DNA of 64,000 nucleotides, taken from positions 1,228,167-1,292,166 of the forward strand of contig CAWHMD010000002.1 in assembly GCA_963830385.1 (NCBI GenBank). Direction: 5' to 3'. This document shows positions 41,649-50,059 of this stretch, piece after piece. The translations under genes and the position numbers were made by a program. Under the pieces are notes generated by a model, which did no database searches, was not told the origin of the DNA, and saw only the letters and a program-made list of their open reading frames with translations. Source of the DNA: Bog-532 sp963830385 (GTDB lineage: Bacteria; Actinomycetota; Actinomycetes; Streptosporangiales; Streptosporangiaceae). Every line of letters begins with the position of its first letter. Position 1 is the stretch's first letter.

Positions 41649-42178
41649 TGAGAACCGGTACCGAATTAATGATCTCCGAAGGGGCAACGCTGGCGGCGGC
41701 CATGACCGACCTGGCCAGCGGCGACTGGCGGTGGGCACCCGATCCGGGCCCGCTCGGCTGGGCCTGCCCGCCCGCGTTCGCGTACGGGCTGGGCGCCGAC
41801 ACCGGCCTGGTCTGCACGGCGCGGGAGTTCACGGCGGTCACCCTGCGCCGCTGGGGGGCCGGATCCCGGGTAGACGACATCGCGATCGTCGTCTCGGAGC
41901 TGCTGACCAACGCGCTCCGTCACGGCCTGCCCCGGCTGCCCGAGCTGGCCGACGTGCCGTCGCGGAACCCGATCCGGTTCGGCCTGCGGCAGACCGGCCC
42001 CTGGGTCCTGTGCGCGGTGGCCGACCCGAGTCGGTCCGTCCCGGTCACCCGGGTGCCGAGCTCGTTCGCCGAGACCGGCCGGGGCCTGCACATCATCCGC
42101 GCCCTCAGCGACACCTGGGGTTACACCACCCCCGACGACGCCGGCAAGGTCGTCTGGGCCACCTTCACCTACCGCTGA
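41645..42178 (+). CDS. Anti-sigma-type GHKL ATP-binding protein (RsbW/HATPase_c_2)
   Basis: 177 residues. After about 45 residues comes a GHKL fold: TAREFTAVTLRRWG helix, N-box DIAIVVSELLTNALRHGL, a sheet with VLCAVADPSRSVPV and a lid/G-box with ETGRGLHIIRALSDTWGYT. Such single-domain kinases phosphorylate anti-anti-sigma factors or hold sigma factors inactive. The ATG at 41645 overlaps the upstream stop (ATGA); ATG at 41669 is an alternative. The upstream Cys-domain protein may be its binding partner. Confidence 0.88.
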   Translation: MMRTGTELMISEGATLAAAMTDLASGDWRWAPDPGPLGWACPPAFAYGLGADTGLVCTAREFTAVTLRRWGAGSRVDDIAIVVSELLTNALRHGLPRLPELADVPSRNPIRFGLRQTGPWVLCAVADPSRSVPVTRVPSSFAETGRGLHIIRALSDTWGYTTPDDAGKVVWATFTYR

Positions 42179-42235
42179 CCAGGGCGGCCATCGGCCCCTG
42201 GGCGTGAGCCCCGCGCGCACCGGGCCGCCGGCGGT

Positions 42236-42296
42236 GATCCATCGCCGGGTTACGTTTTCAGTCGTATTCGCTGAAAACGTAACCCGGCGATGGATC
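42236..42296. repeat. Perfect 26-9-26 palindrome, intact copy
   Basis: Arms 42236-42261 and 42271-42296 are perfect reverse complements (outer GATCCATCGCCGGG, inner TTACGTTTTCAG) around a 9-base loop. It lies between convergent genes, so it can act as a bidirectional terminator. A second copy at 5210-6535 is interrupted by the IS30-family element and sits between divergent genes, so termination is not its only context. Confidence 0.8.
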
Positions 42297-42354
42297 TTGG
42301 AATGGGTGGGGCGCGAGTTAACTGAGAGGCCGGCGTAGGTGGGGCGCCGGCAGG

Positions 42355-42470
42355 GCCTGAGGCGCGAGGTGCCCCTGAGGCGCGCGGTGCCCGTGAGGCC
42401 CGAGGTGCGTGTGAGGCGCCCGGTGTGCGTGAGGCGCCCGGTGTGCGTGGGGCGCCGGCGGGACGGCAGG
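42355..42470. repeat. Degenerate tandem repeat (about 17-18 bp unit)
   Basis: Units of the form GTGAGGCGCCCGGTGTGC recur about six times with drift (GAGGCGCGAGGTGCCC, GAGGCGCGCGGTGCCC, GAGGCCCGAGGTGCG, then two near-identical units). No spacer/repeat alternation, so not a CRISPR array. Probably a minisatellite formed by slippage. Confidence 0.6.
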
Positions 42471-42533
42471 TGCGGCGTGGGGCGCCGGCGAGGCGCAGGC
42501 GTACGCGGGTTGGGACGAGACGCCGGCCGGGCG

Positions 42534-43319
42534 TCAGGCGAGGATCACGTCGATGCCGGCGTCTTTGAGCTGGTTGAGCGCCTCTTCGGGGATGGCGGAG
42601 TCGGTGACCAGGGTGTCGATTTCCCGCGCCGTGCAGATGCGGGCGAACGCCCGGCGGCCGGCCTTGGAGCTGTCGGCGACGATGATGACCCGGGCGGCGT
42701 GGGCGGACATGAGCTGGTTGATGCTGGCTTCGCCCTCGTGGTGGGCGGTGGCGCCGGCCGCCGCGTCGATCCCGTCGACGCCGATGAACGCGATGTCGAG
42801 GGCGACCTGCTCCAGCACGCCGGTGGCGAGCGGGCCGGTCAGCTCGTAGGACTGAGGGCGGGCCACCCCGCCGGTGGTCACGATCTTGATGTGCTGGCGG
42901 ACGGCCAGCTCGGTGGCGATGTTGAGGGCGTTGGTCACGATCGTCACCGCCGGGCCGGGCGAGCCGATGGCCAGGTCGGAGCGCATGGCCAGGGCCCGGG
43001 CGACCTCGGTGGTGGTGGTGCCGCCGTTCAGGCCGACCACCTGGCCCGGCCGGACCAGGTCGGCGGCCACCGCGGCGATCCGCTGCTTCTCGGACGGGTG
43101 CTTCTCGCTCTTGTAGCGGAGCGGCAGGTCGTAGGTGACACCCTGGGCCACCGCGCCGCCGCGGATCCGGGTCAGCATCTGCTGGCCGGCCAGCTCGTCG
43201 AAGTCGCGGCGGACCGTGGCGGCCGAGACCCCGAGCGCCTTGGCGGCGTCCTCGACCTGCAGCTGGCCGGCCGTGGCGAGCAGCTCCAGCAGTTCGTTCC
43301 AGCGTCGATAGCGGCTCAC
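42534..43319 (-). CDS. DeoR/GlpR-family transcriptional regulator
   Basis: 261 residues. N-terminal winged helix (RWNELLELLATAGQLQVEDAAKALGVSAATVRRDFDEL, the DeoR HTH). A C-terminal DeoR sensor of ribose-5-phosphate-isomerase fold follows (GLNGGTTTTEVARAL, VTIVTNALNIATEL, FIGVDGIDA, VADSSKAGR), which binds sugar phosphates. It overlaps the PfkB gene by 4 bp and ends the leftward sugar operon, so it probably controls the operon in response to a phosphorylated intermediate. A frameshifted paralogue is at 53904. Confidence 0.92.
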   Translation of the reverse strand: MSRYRRWNELLELLATAGQLQVEDAAKALGVSAATVRRDFDELAGQQMLTRIRGGAVAQGVTYDLPLRYKSEKHPSEKQRIAAVAADLVRPGQVVGLNGGTTTTEVARALAMRSDLAIGSPGPAVTIVTNALNIATELAVRQHIKIVTTGGVARPQSYELTGPLATGVLEQVALDIAFIGVDGIDAAAGATAHHEGEASINQLMSAHAARVIIVADSSKAGRRAFARICTAREIDTLVTDSAIPEEALNQLKDAGIDVILA

Positions 43320-44458
43320 CCAGCGCCTCCGTTCCCCGGACGTGCGCGGCCGTCGTGCCCGGTGTCCTGGTGCCCGGCGTCCTCGTGCCCAGGGTCTCCG
43401 GCCGAACCGTACCGCGCCGGCGGCACCTCGGAGACCGTCACACCCGCCAGGACCTGCTGGTAGTCGGCCGGCCGGAACTCCCCGGCGACCGGGGCCAGCG
43501 CGGCCGCCGTCCCGAGCGCGGCCGCCGCGCGCAGCCGGTCCGGCCAGGGCTGCGCGCGGACCAGGCCGAGGACCAGGCCGGCCGTGACCGCGTCCCCGGC
43601 CCCGGTCGGGTTGGCCGCGTCCACCGGGGGCGGGACCGCCCGCCAGCGGCCCGCCGCGGTCTCGGCGTACAGACCGGCCGGCCCGAGCGAGACCACCACC
43701 GACCCCGCGCCGCCGGCCCGCAGTTCGGCCGCGGCCGACGCCACGCCGGGGCGGCCGGTCCCGTCGCCGGCCAGGCTGAGGGGCTGGTCGGCCAGGTCCT
43801 CGAGCTCGGCCAGGTTGGGCTTGACCACGGCCGGGCCGGCCAGCGCGCCCAGCCGCAGCGCTTCACCGCTCGCGTCCAGCACCACCGGTACTCCCCGACT
43901 GCGGCCCGAGCGGCTGGTGGGGCGCGAGTTGCTGGGGAGGCGCTGGGTGCTGGGGAGGAGTGAGTTGTCGGCGAAGTGGGCCCCAGCGGCGCCGGCCGTG
44001 GCTATCAGCGTCGCGTACGTATCACTCGGTAGCCCCGCGGGGAGGCTGCCCGACAGAACGATGGCCTCCGCGCCCTCCAGCAGCCCTTTAAAAGAAACCA
44101 AAAACTCCCCGAACTCAGCCGGCTGCACGAGCGGTCCGGGCTCGTTGAACATGGCGACCGTTTCGCGGGCCTCGTCCAGGACCGCGAACGTGCGCCGGGT
44201 CTCCCCGCCGATGGGAGTCAGCCGGGCCGGAACGCCCAGCTCCTCGAGCCCGGCGGTCAGCGCCTGGCCGGAGGCGCCGCCGGCCAGGCCCACCAGCAGC
44301 ACCTCGGCACCCAGCGCGAGCAGGACCCGGGCCACGTTGACGCCCTTGCCGCCCGGCCGGGTGTCCACCGAGCGCGGCCGGTTCACGCCCGCCCAGTCGA
44401 CCACCGGCACGTGATGGGTGACGTCGAGGGCCGGGTTGAGGCAGACGACTCCGATCAC
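43316..44458 (-). CDS. PfkB-family phosphofructokinase/tagatose-6-phosphate kinase
   Basis: 380 residues. Substrate motif LNPALDVTHHV, GGKGVNVARVL (PfkB signature 1), VLSGSLPAG, KPNLAELEDL and NPTGAGDAVTAGL (signature 2, catalytic Asp) are present, matching the 1-phosphofructokinase/LacC group. Residues about 160-189 (43892-43981) are a Ser/Arg/Pro-rich insertion before VPVVLDASGEAL not usual in the family; the C-terminal 25 residues are an His/Asp/Gly tail. It should phosphorylate tagatose-6-phosphate or fructose-1-phosphate; the aldolase at 51033 fits the next step. Confidence 0.86.
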   Translation of the reverse strand: MIGVVCLNPALDVTHHVPVVDWAGVNRPRSVDTRPGGKGVNVARVLLALGAEVLLVGLAGGASGQALTAGLEELGVPARLTPIGGETRRTFAVLDEARETVAMFNEPGPLVQPAEFGEFLVSFKGLLEGAEAIVLSGSLPAGLPSDTYATLIATAGAAGAHFADNSLLPSTQRLPSNSRPTSRSGRSRGVPVVLDASGEALRLGALAGPAVVKPNLAELEDLADQPLSLAGDGTGRPGVASAAAELRAGGAGSVVVSLGPAGLYAETAAGRWRAVPPPVDAANPTGAGDAVTAGLVLGLVRAQPWPDRLRAAAALGTAAALAPVAGEFRPADYQQVLAGVTVSEVPPARYGSAGDPGHEDAGHQDTGHDGRARPGNGGAG

Positions 44459-44471
44459 GGGCCGGGCCGCT

Positions 44472-45374
44472 TCATGTTCCGGCCAGGCCGGTGGCGGCCA
44501 CCGACCGGATGAAGTAGCGCTGGGCGACGAAGAAGATGACCAGCATCGGGGCCAGGCTCATCACGTTGGCCGCCATCAGCAGCGTGGTCTCGGTCAGGTG
44601 CGCGCCCTGGAACGTGGACAGGCCCAGCGGCAGCGTCATCTGGCTGGTCGAGGTGACCGCGATCAGCGGCCACAGGAAGTTGTTCCAGGAGTCCAGGAAC
44701 GTCAGCGCGGCCAGCGTGGCCAGGGCCGGGGTGGCCAGCGGGAGCACGATCCGGACGAGTACGGTCAGCCGGCTGGCCCCGTCCACCCGGGCGGATTCCT
44801 CGTACTCCAGCGGCAGCGTGCGGAAGAACTGGCGGAGGAAGAAAATGCCGAACGCGGTGGCCGCGTTGGGCAGGATCAGCGCGCCGATGTGGTTGATGCC
44901 GACCCCGGCCAGCACGTGCACGCCCAGCCATTTGACGATGATGAACTGCGGGATCATCGTGACCTGGAACGGCACCATCAGGGTGGCCATGATCACCCCG
45001 AACAGCGCGGTCCGGCCGAGGAACCGGAACCGGGCGAACGCGTAGCCGGCCAGCGAGCACAGCACCAGGTTGCAGAGCACGGTCGCGACCGCGACGATCA
45101 CGCTGTTCAGGAACCAGCGGCCGAACGGCCCGCTCTTCAGCGCGTCGGCGTAGTTGCTGAACTTGATGATGTGCGGGGTCAGCAGGGGCGGGAAGTGCAG
45201 CGCCTCGGAGATCGTCTCCACCGAGGTCAGCAGCAGCCAGACGAACGGGAAGATCAGCACGATCGTGGCCGGGATCAGCACCAGGTGCCAGGGACTGAAC
45301 GGCAGCCGCCACCGCCGCCGCGGCTGGACGGGAGCGCCGGCGCGGACGGGGCTGGGCGCCTGGATCGCGGTCAT
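44472..45374 (-). CDS. Sugar ABC transporter permease (MalG-type)
   Basis: 300 residues with six membrane helices and the EAA coupling loop EYEESARVDGASRLTVLVRIVLP-type (here EESARVDGASRLTVLVRIVL). ATG at 45374 overlaps the stop of the partner permease (ATGA). Family members pair with a MalF-type permease, a binding protein and a shared ATPase (MsiK in actinomycetes); no ATPase gene is present here, as usual for such operons. Confidence 0.93.
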   Translation of the reverse strand: MTAIQAPSPVRAGAPVQPRRRWRLPFSPWHLVLIPATIVLIFPFVWLLLTSVETISEALHFPPLLTPHIIKFSNYADALKSGPFGRWFLNSVIVAVATVLCNLVLCSLAGYAFARFRFLGRTALFGVIMATLMVPFQVTMIPQFIIVKWLGVHVLAGVGINHIGALILPNAATAFGIFFLRQFFRTLPLEYEESARVDGASRLTVLVRIVLPLATPALATLAALTFLDSWNNFLWPLIAVTSTSQMTLPLGLSTFQGAHLTETTLLMAANVMSLAPMLVIFFVAQRYFIRSVAATGLAGT

Positions 45375-46324
45375 GACCGGTAGTGCGTGTAGCGACGGCC
45401 CACCCGGAACTGGATGAGCGTCACCACCGCGATGATGAGGAACAGGACGTAGGCGATGGCGGAGGCGTAGCCGAACGTGAAGTTCTGGAACGCCTGCTCG
45501 TACAGGTAGTAGACGAGCACGGTGGTCGCGTTGAGCGGGCCGCCCTGGGTGCTGAGGTACACCTCGTCGAACAGCTGCAGCGCGTTGATCGTGAGCCAGA
45601 CCGCGAGGAACAGCGAGGCCGGGCTGAGCAGCGGCAGCGTGATCTTGCGGAACGTCTTCCACGGCCCGGCGCCGTCGAGGGCGGCCGCCTCCAGCAGCGG
45701 CTGCGGCACCCCCTGGAGGGCGGCCAGGTAGACGACCACCGCGAACCCGGTCCAGCCCCAGATCGTCATGATCACGATCACGTACAGCGCCTCGGACGGG
45801 GAGTTCAGCCACTGCTGGGACGGGATGCCGAGCGAGTTGAGCAGGTAGTTGACGACCCCGTAGGAGGGGTCGAACAGCCAGATGAAGACGATCGCCTCGC
45901 TGATCGTGGAGATCGCCATCGTCGCGTAGGCGGCCGTGCGGTACAGCCAGAGCAGGCGGATCTTCCGGTTCATGGCCACCGCCAGGAACAGGCCGACGAT
46001 CATCGTGCCCGGCACGAACAGCACCGTGTAGATCAGCGTGTGCTGGATGGCCTGGCCCACCACCGGGTCGTGGGCCAGCTTGGAGTAGTTCGCCACACCG
46101 ATGAACTTGCTGACGCCGCCCAGCGAGCTTCTGTTCTGGAACGAGAGCAGCGCCGACCAGACGATCGGCACCGCGCCGAACAGCAGGATGATGGCCACCC
46201 CGGGGGTGACGAAGGCCCAGCCGGTGAAGTGCTCGGACGAGAGCATCCGGCGGTGCGCAGCGTGAGCCCGGCTGCCCGGCCGGGCTCGGCGCTGATCCCG
46301 CGGCGGCAGGATGGTCGCCGTCAC
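45371..46324 (-). CDS. Sugar ABC transporter permease (MalF-type)
   Basis: 317 residues, six membrane helices, N-terminal GWAFVTPGVAIILLFGAVPIVW entry helix and the EAA loop in LLEAAALDGAGPWKTFRKITLP. It forms the channel with the MalG-type permease. Located 1 bp from the binding-protein gene (stop 46326) on the same strand. Confidence 0.93.
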   Translation of the reverse strand: MTATILPPRDQRRARPGSRAHAAHRRMLSSEHFTGWAFVTPGVAIILLFGAVPIVWSALLSFQNRSSLGGVSKFIGVANYSKLAHDPVVGQAIQHTLIYTVLFVPGTMIVGLFLAVAMNRKIRLLWLYRTAAYATMAISTISEAIVFIWLFDPSYGVVNYLLNSLGIPSQQWLNSPSEALYVIVIMTIWGWTGFAVVVYLAALQGVPQPLLEAAALDGAGPWKTFRKITLPLLSPASLFLAVWLTINALQLFDEVYLSTQGGPLNATTVLVYYLYEQAFQNFTFGYASAIAYVLFLIIAVVTLIQFRVGRRYTHYRS

Positions 46325-46325
46325 C

Positions 46326-47642
46326 TCAGCTCCCGGCCAGCACCTGGTTGACCTGCTTGGCCGCCGAGTTCAGGGCCGCCTGGGGCTGGGCCTTGCCGAG
46401 CAGCACCGAGTTCACCATGTTGCCGAGGATCGTGGAGATCTTCGGGTACTGGATGATCTGCGGGCGGGCCTGCTTGACGTTGGCCAGGTTGGAGATGAAG
46501 GTGCTCACCCCGGGCAGGGTGGCGTTCATCTTGTCGGTGAACCCGGTCGCGTTGGCCACCGACTCCCGCGTGGGCAGGTCACCGGTCGCCTCCGAGAACG
46601 ACTTGACCTGGGCCGGGGCGGTCAGCCAGATCAGGAACTTCTCGGCCGCGGCGGTCTTGGCCGAGCTGTTGTCGAAGATCACCCAGTTGTCGGGGCCAGA
46701 GATGGTCTGGTGGCCGCCGCTGGCGCCCGGGTAGCCGGGCATGACCTGGACGCCGTACTTGACGTTGGTGAAGTTGGCCAGGTCCCAGGGCCCGGTGACC
46801 AGCATCCCGATCTTGCCCGAGTTGAACAGGTTGGCGTACTCCTGGTCGGTCGGGTCCAGGTACATCGACTTGTCGGAGACGGCCAGGTCCTGCAGCGTGG
46901 TCAGCGAGGTCAGGCCGGCCATCGAGTTGAACGCGGCCTGCTTGTTGTTCGGGGTCAGCAGCTGGCCGCCGGCCTCCCACAGCAGCGCCTCCCAGTGCCA
47001 CACGGTGTCCTCGGTGCCGGGCGTGACGTAGGCGGTGCCGTACTGCTTCTTGGCCGAGTTGGTCAGCTTCTGCGAGTCGGCCACGAACTCCGACCAGGTC
47101 CAGTTCGCGCTGGGCGGCTTCAGGTGCGCGTCGGCGAACATCGTCTTGTTGTAGACCACGGCCAGGTTGTCGACCAGCGCCGGGATGCCGATGACCTCGC
47201 CGTTCACGGTGGCCACATCACGCTCGCCGACGTAGAAGTCGTCCCAGTTCACGCTGGACTGCTTGACCACCTGGGTCAGGTCGACGACCTTGGGGATCGT
47301 GGCCACGTTGGGGGCCCAGGAGCCGTACAGGTAGGCGATGTCGGGCGGGCTGCCGCCCTGGACCGCGGTGGTCACCTTCTGCAGCGAGTTGTCGTTGTTG
47401 ACGTACAGGCTGCTGACCTTCTGGCCGGGGTTCTGCTTCTCGTACTCGGAGATCAGCTTGGAGAACGCCTTGGCCTCCGGCCCGGTGTACCCCTCCCAGA
47501 TCTGGATCGATGCGGCCTTGCTGCTGCCGCTGCCGCCGCTGCCGCTGCCGCCGCTCTGGCTGTCGGTGCCGCAAGCGGTCAGCACGAGTGCGGCCGCGCC
47601 GAGCAGGCTCGCCGTCGTGACGTACAGCCGGTGCCTCGCCAT
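46326..47642 (-). CDS. Extracellular sugar-binding lipoprotein
   Basis: 438 residues. The lipoprotein signal peptide YVTTASLLGAAALVLTACG ends in a lipobox (LTAC), followed by a Gly/Ser linker and a type 1 solute-binding fold (IQIWEGYTGPEAKAFSKLI, WDDFYVGERD, FADAHLKPPSANWTWSEF). It captures the sugar outside and delivers it to the two permeases. First gene of the leftward operon; ATG at 47642 follows AAGGATGTGAGAC. Confidence 0.93.
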   Translation of the reverse strand: MARHRLYVTTASLLGAAALVLTACGTDSQSGGSGSGGSGSSKAASIQIWEGYTGPEAKAFSKLISEYEKQNPGQKVSSLYVNNDNSLQKVTTAVQGGSPPDIAYLYGSWAPNVATIPKVVDLTQVVKQSSVNWDDFYVGERDVATVNGEVIGIPALVDNLAVVYNKTMFADAHLKPPSANWTWSEFVADSQKLTNSAKKQYGTAYVTPGTEDTVWHWEALLWEAGGQLLTPNNKQAAFNSMAGLTSLTTLQDLAVSDKSMYLDPTDQEYANLFNSGKIGMLVTGPWDLANFTNVKYGVQVMPGYPGASGGHQTISGPDNWVIFDNSSAKTAAAEKFLIWLTAPAQVKSFSEATGDLPTRESVANATGFTDKMNATLPGVSTFISNLANVKQARPQIIQYPKISTILGNMVNSVLLGKAQPQAALNSAAKQVNQVLAGS

Positions 47643-47847
47643 TCCGTCTCACATCCTTCGCCGGTCCTGCTCGGATCCTGCTCGGAGCGGGCAAGTTTTA
47701 AGCAATAGTGATCACGCCCACGGGCAGTGTCAAGAGGGGTCAAACCGTTCCCTATCGGCCTAAATGGCTGGGGATACCGTAAGCCCGCCAGGTCAGATGG
47801 ATGCTCATTCTTGCGCGAAATTTGCCCATCTGTAACACTACTGAACC
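47643..47847. promoter_or_regulatory. Divergent control region of the sugar cluster
   Basis: AT-richer 205-base gap between the leftward transport operon and the rightward catabolic operon. It contains GCGAAATTTGC (about 47815-47825), a near-palindrome, and repeats of AGTGATCACG/CCGTGATCAAG near each end. The DeoR regulator at 42534 is the likely binder. Confidence 0.42.
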
Positions 47848-49146
47848 GTGATCAAGGTGACCTTCGTCGGCGCGGGCAGCGTCGAATTCACCCGTAACGT
47901 GGTGACCGACCTGTGCAGCTACCCGGAGTTCCGGGGCGGCCTGCATCTCTCGCTGTACGACATCAGCGCCGAGCGGCTGGAGTTCGCCGCCCGGCTGGCC
48001 CGGCAGATCGTGACCCAGACCGGCGCGGCCGCCACGGTGACCGCGACCCGGGACCGGCGCGAGGCGCTCGACGGCGCGGCCTACGTGATCAACGAGGTCC
48101 AGGTGGGCGGGTACACGTCGACCCGGGCCGACTTCGACATCCCGGCCCGCTACGGCGTGCGCCAGACGATCGCGGACACGCTCGGGATCGGCGGCATCTT
48201 CCGCGGGCTGCGCACGATCCCGGTGACGACCGCGCTGGCCGCCGACATGCAGCAGGTCTGCCCGGACGCCTACCTGCTCAGCTACAGCAACCCGATGGCC
48301 ATGCTGCCCTGGGCGGTGTACGCGGGCACCGGCTTCAGCCGGGTGTACGGGCTGTGCCACTCGGTCCGGGACACCCAGGCGTTCCTGACCGGGCTGACCG
48401 GGGCCGACCCGGCCCGGGTGAAGTTCACCACCGCGGGCTTCAACCACCAGGCGTTCGTGCTGAAGTTCGAGCAGGACGGCCAGTCCCTGTACCCGAAGCT
48501 GACCGAGGTCATCGACGGCTCGCCCGAGCTGCAGCGGCGCGTCCGGGTGGAGATCTTCCGCCGGTTCGGCTACTTCCCGACCGAGTCGAGCGAGCACTCG
48601 GCCGAGTACGTGCCCTGGTTCATGCGGCACGATGATCAGATCGAGCGGTACCGGATCTTCGTCGGCGACTACCTGGAGCGGTCCGAGGAGAACCTGGCCG
48701 AGCTGGAGACGATGGAGCGGGACCTGGCCGCGGGCAGGCCGCTGGACCTCGAGCCCACCTCCGAGCTGGCCTCGGAGTTCATCCACGCGCTGGAGACCGG
48801 GACCGAGCGCGAGCTGCACGTGAACATCCGCAACGGCGGGCTGATCAGCAGCCTGCCCGACGAGTGCTGCGTCGAGGTGCCATGCCTGGTCGGCGCCGCC
48901 GGCCCCAAGCCGGTGCCGGTCGGCGCGCTGCCGCCGCAGCTGGCCGCGCTCAACCGGACGTTCCTGAACGTGGTCGAGCTGACCGTCGCCGCCGCCCTGG
49001 AGGAGTCCCGGGAGCACGTGTACCAGGCGGCCCTGCTCGACCCGAACACCGCGGCCACGCTGACCACCGCCCAGACCGTCGCCATGTGCGACGAGCTGTT
49101 CGCGGCGCACCGGGACGTGCTGTCCCCGGCGTTCGCCCGATCATAG
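47848..49146 (+). CDS. Glycoside hydrolase family 4 (alpha-galactosidase-like)
   Basis: 432 residues. The NAD-binding start VTFVGAGSVEFTRNVVTDL is typical of GH4, and the catalytic metal motifs YSNPMAM, GLCHSV (CHS, as in MelA) and GFNHQAF are present. NAD- and Mn-dependent hydrolysis of an alpha-galactoside or related sugar inside the cell is expected. Start is the GTG at 47848. First gene of the rightward operon, followed by SIS, ROK and aldolase genes. Confidence 0.9.
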   Translation: MIKVTFVGAGSVEFTRNVVTDLCSYPEFRGGLHLSLYDISAERLEFAARLARQIVTQTGAAATVTATRDRREALDGAAYVINEVQVGGYTSTRADFDIPARYGVRQTIADTLGIGGIFRGLRTIPVTTALAADMQQVCPDAYLLSYSNPMAMLPWAVYAGTGFSRVYGLCHSVRDTQAFLTGLTGADPARVKFTTAGFNHQAFVLKFEQDGQSLYPKLTEVIDGSPELQRRVRVEIFRRFGYFPTESSEHSAEYVPWFMRHDDQIERYRIFVGDYLERSEENLAELETMERDLAAGRPLDLEPTSELASEFIHALETGTERELHVNIRNGGLISSLPDECCVEVPCLVGAAGPKPVPVGALPPQLAALNRTFLNVVELTVAAALEESREHVYQAALLDPNTAATLTTAQTVAMCDELFAAHRDVLSPAFARS

Positions 49147-49162
49147 AGAGCGTGAGGTACCT

Positions 49163-50059
49163 GTGAGTTCCACCGAGTTCATGGCTCAGGAGATCGAGAG
49201 CCAGCCCGACACCTGGCGCCAGGGCGCCCGCCTCGCGGCCAGCCTGGACGGGATACTGCCCGCCGCCGGGCGGCGGGTCGCCGTGGCCGGCTGCGGGACC
49301 TCCTGGTTCATGGCGCAGTCCTACGCCGCCCGGCGGGAGGCGGCCGGGCACGGCCTGACCGACGCGTTCGCCGCCTCCGAGGCCCCGCTGGCCACCCGCG
49401 ACTACGACGCCCTGGTGGTCATCAGCCGTTCCGGCACCACCACCGAGGTGCTGCAACTGCTCGACCAGGTGCGGGGCCGGACCCCGACCGTGGCGATCAT
49501 CGGCGACCCCGGCACCCCCATCGCCGGGCTGGCCGACCAGGTGGTGGCGCTGCCGTTCGCCGACGAGCAGTCGGTCGTGCAGACCCGGTTCGCCACCACC
49601 GCGCTGCTCCTGCTGCGCGCTCACCTGGGCGAGAACGTATCCGGGGCGATCGGTGACGCCGAGGCGGCGCTGGCCCGGCCGGTGGAGGCGGAGTGGATCG
49701 AGGCCGGGCAGTTCGCGTTCCTGGGCCGGGGCTGGACCTGCGGGCTGGCCAACGAGGCGGCGCTGAAGATGCGCGAGGCGTCGCAGAGCTGGACCGAGTC
49801 CTACCCGGCCATGGAGTACCGGCACGGGCCGATCTCGATCGCCGCCCCGGGTCGGGTGACCTGGGTGTTCGGCGCGGCCCCGGCCGGGCTGCGGGAAGAC
49901 GTGGAGGCGACCGGCGCCCGGTTCGTCCAGCACGACGGCGACCCGCTGGCCGACCTGGTGCTGGTGCAGCGGGTGGCGCTGGAGCGGGCCCGGGACCGTG
50001 GCCTCAACCCGGACACGCCGCGGCATCTGACCCGTTCGGTGGTGCTCGGGGCGCGATGA
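49163..50059 (+). CDS. SIS-domain sugar isomerase/deaminase (AgaS/GlmS-C-like)
   Basis: 298 residues with two SIS domains: AVAGCGTSWFMAQSYAARREA and VVISRSGTTTEVLQLL in the first, ALKMREASQSWTESYPAMEYRHGPIS in the second. Members interconvert amino- and keto-sugar phosphates. In the Aga pathway the AgaS enzyme converts galactosamine-6-phosphate to tagatose-6-phosphate, which would feed the PfkB kinase and aldolase here. GTG at 49163 follows GTGAGG. The stop overlaps the ROK start (ATGA). Confidence 0.87.
   Translation: MSSTEFMAQEIESQPDTWRQGARLAASLDGILPAAGRRVAVAGCGTSWFMAQSYAARREAAGHGLTDAFAASEAPLATRDYDALVVISRSGTTTEVLQLLDQVRGRTPTVAIIGDPGTPIAGLADQVVALPFADEQSVVQTRFATTALLLLRAHLGENVSGAIGDAEAALARPVEAEWIEAGQFAFLGRGWTCGLANEAALKMREASQSWTESYPAMEYRHGPISIAAPGRVTWVFGAAPAGLREDVEATGARFVQHDGDPLADLVLVQRVALERARDRGLNPDTPRHLTRSVVLGAR

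Larger units (their letters stand above)
42179..42533. other. Intergenic region between convergent genes holding a long palindrome and a minisatellite
   Basis: No gene. It contains the 61-base palindrome at 42236-42296 and a degenerate GTG/GGCGCC tandem array at 42355-42470. The gap lies between the rightward ATPase gene and the leftward DeoR gene. Confidence 0.6.

Noticed and set aside
42355..42470. CRISPR array
   Set aside because: Repeat units are contiguous and drifting with no unique spacers, and no cas gene is present.
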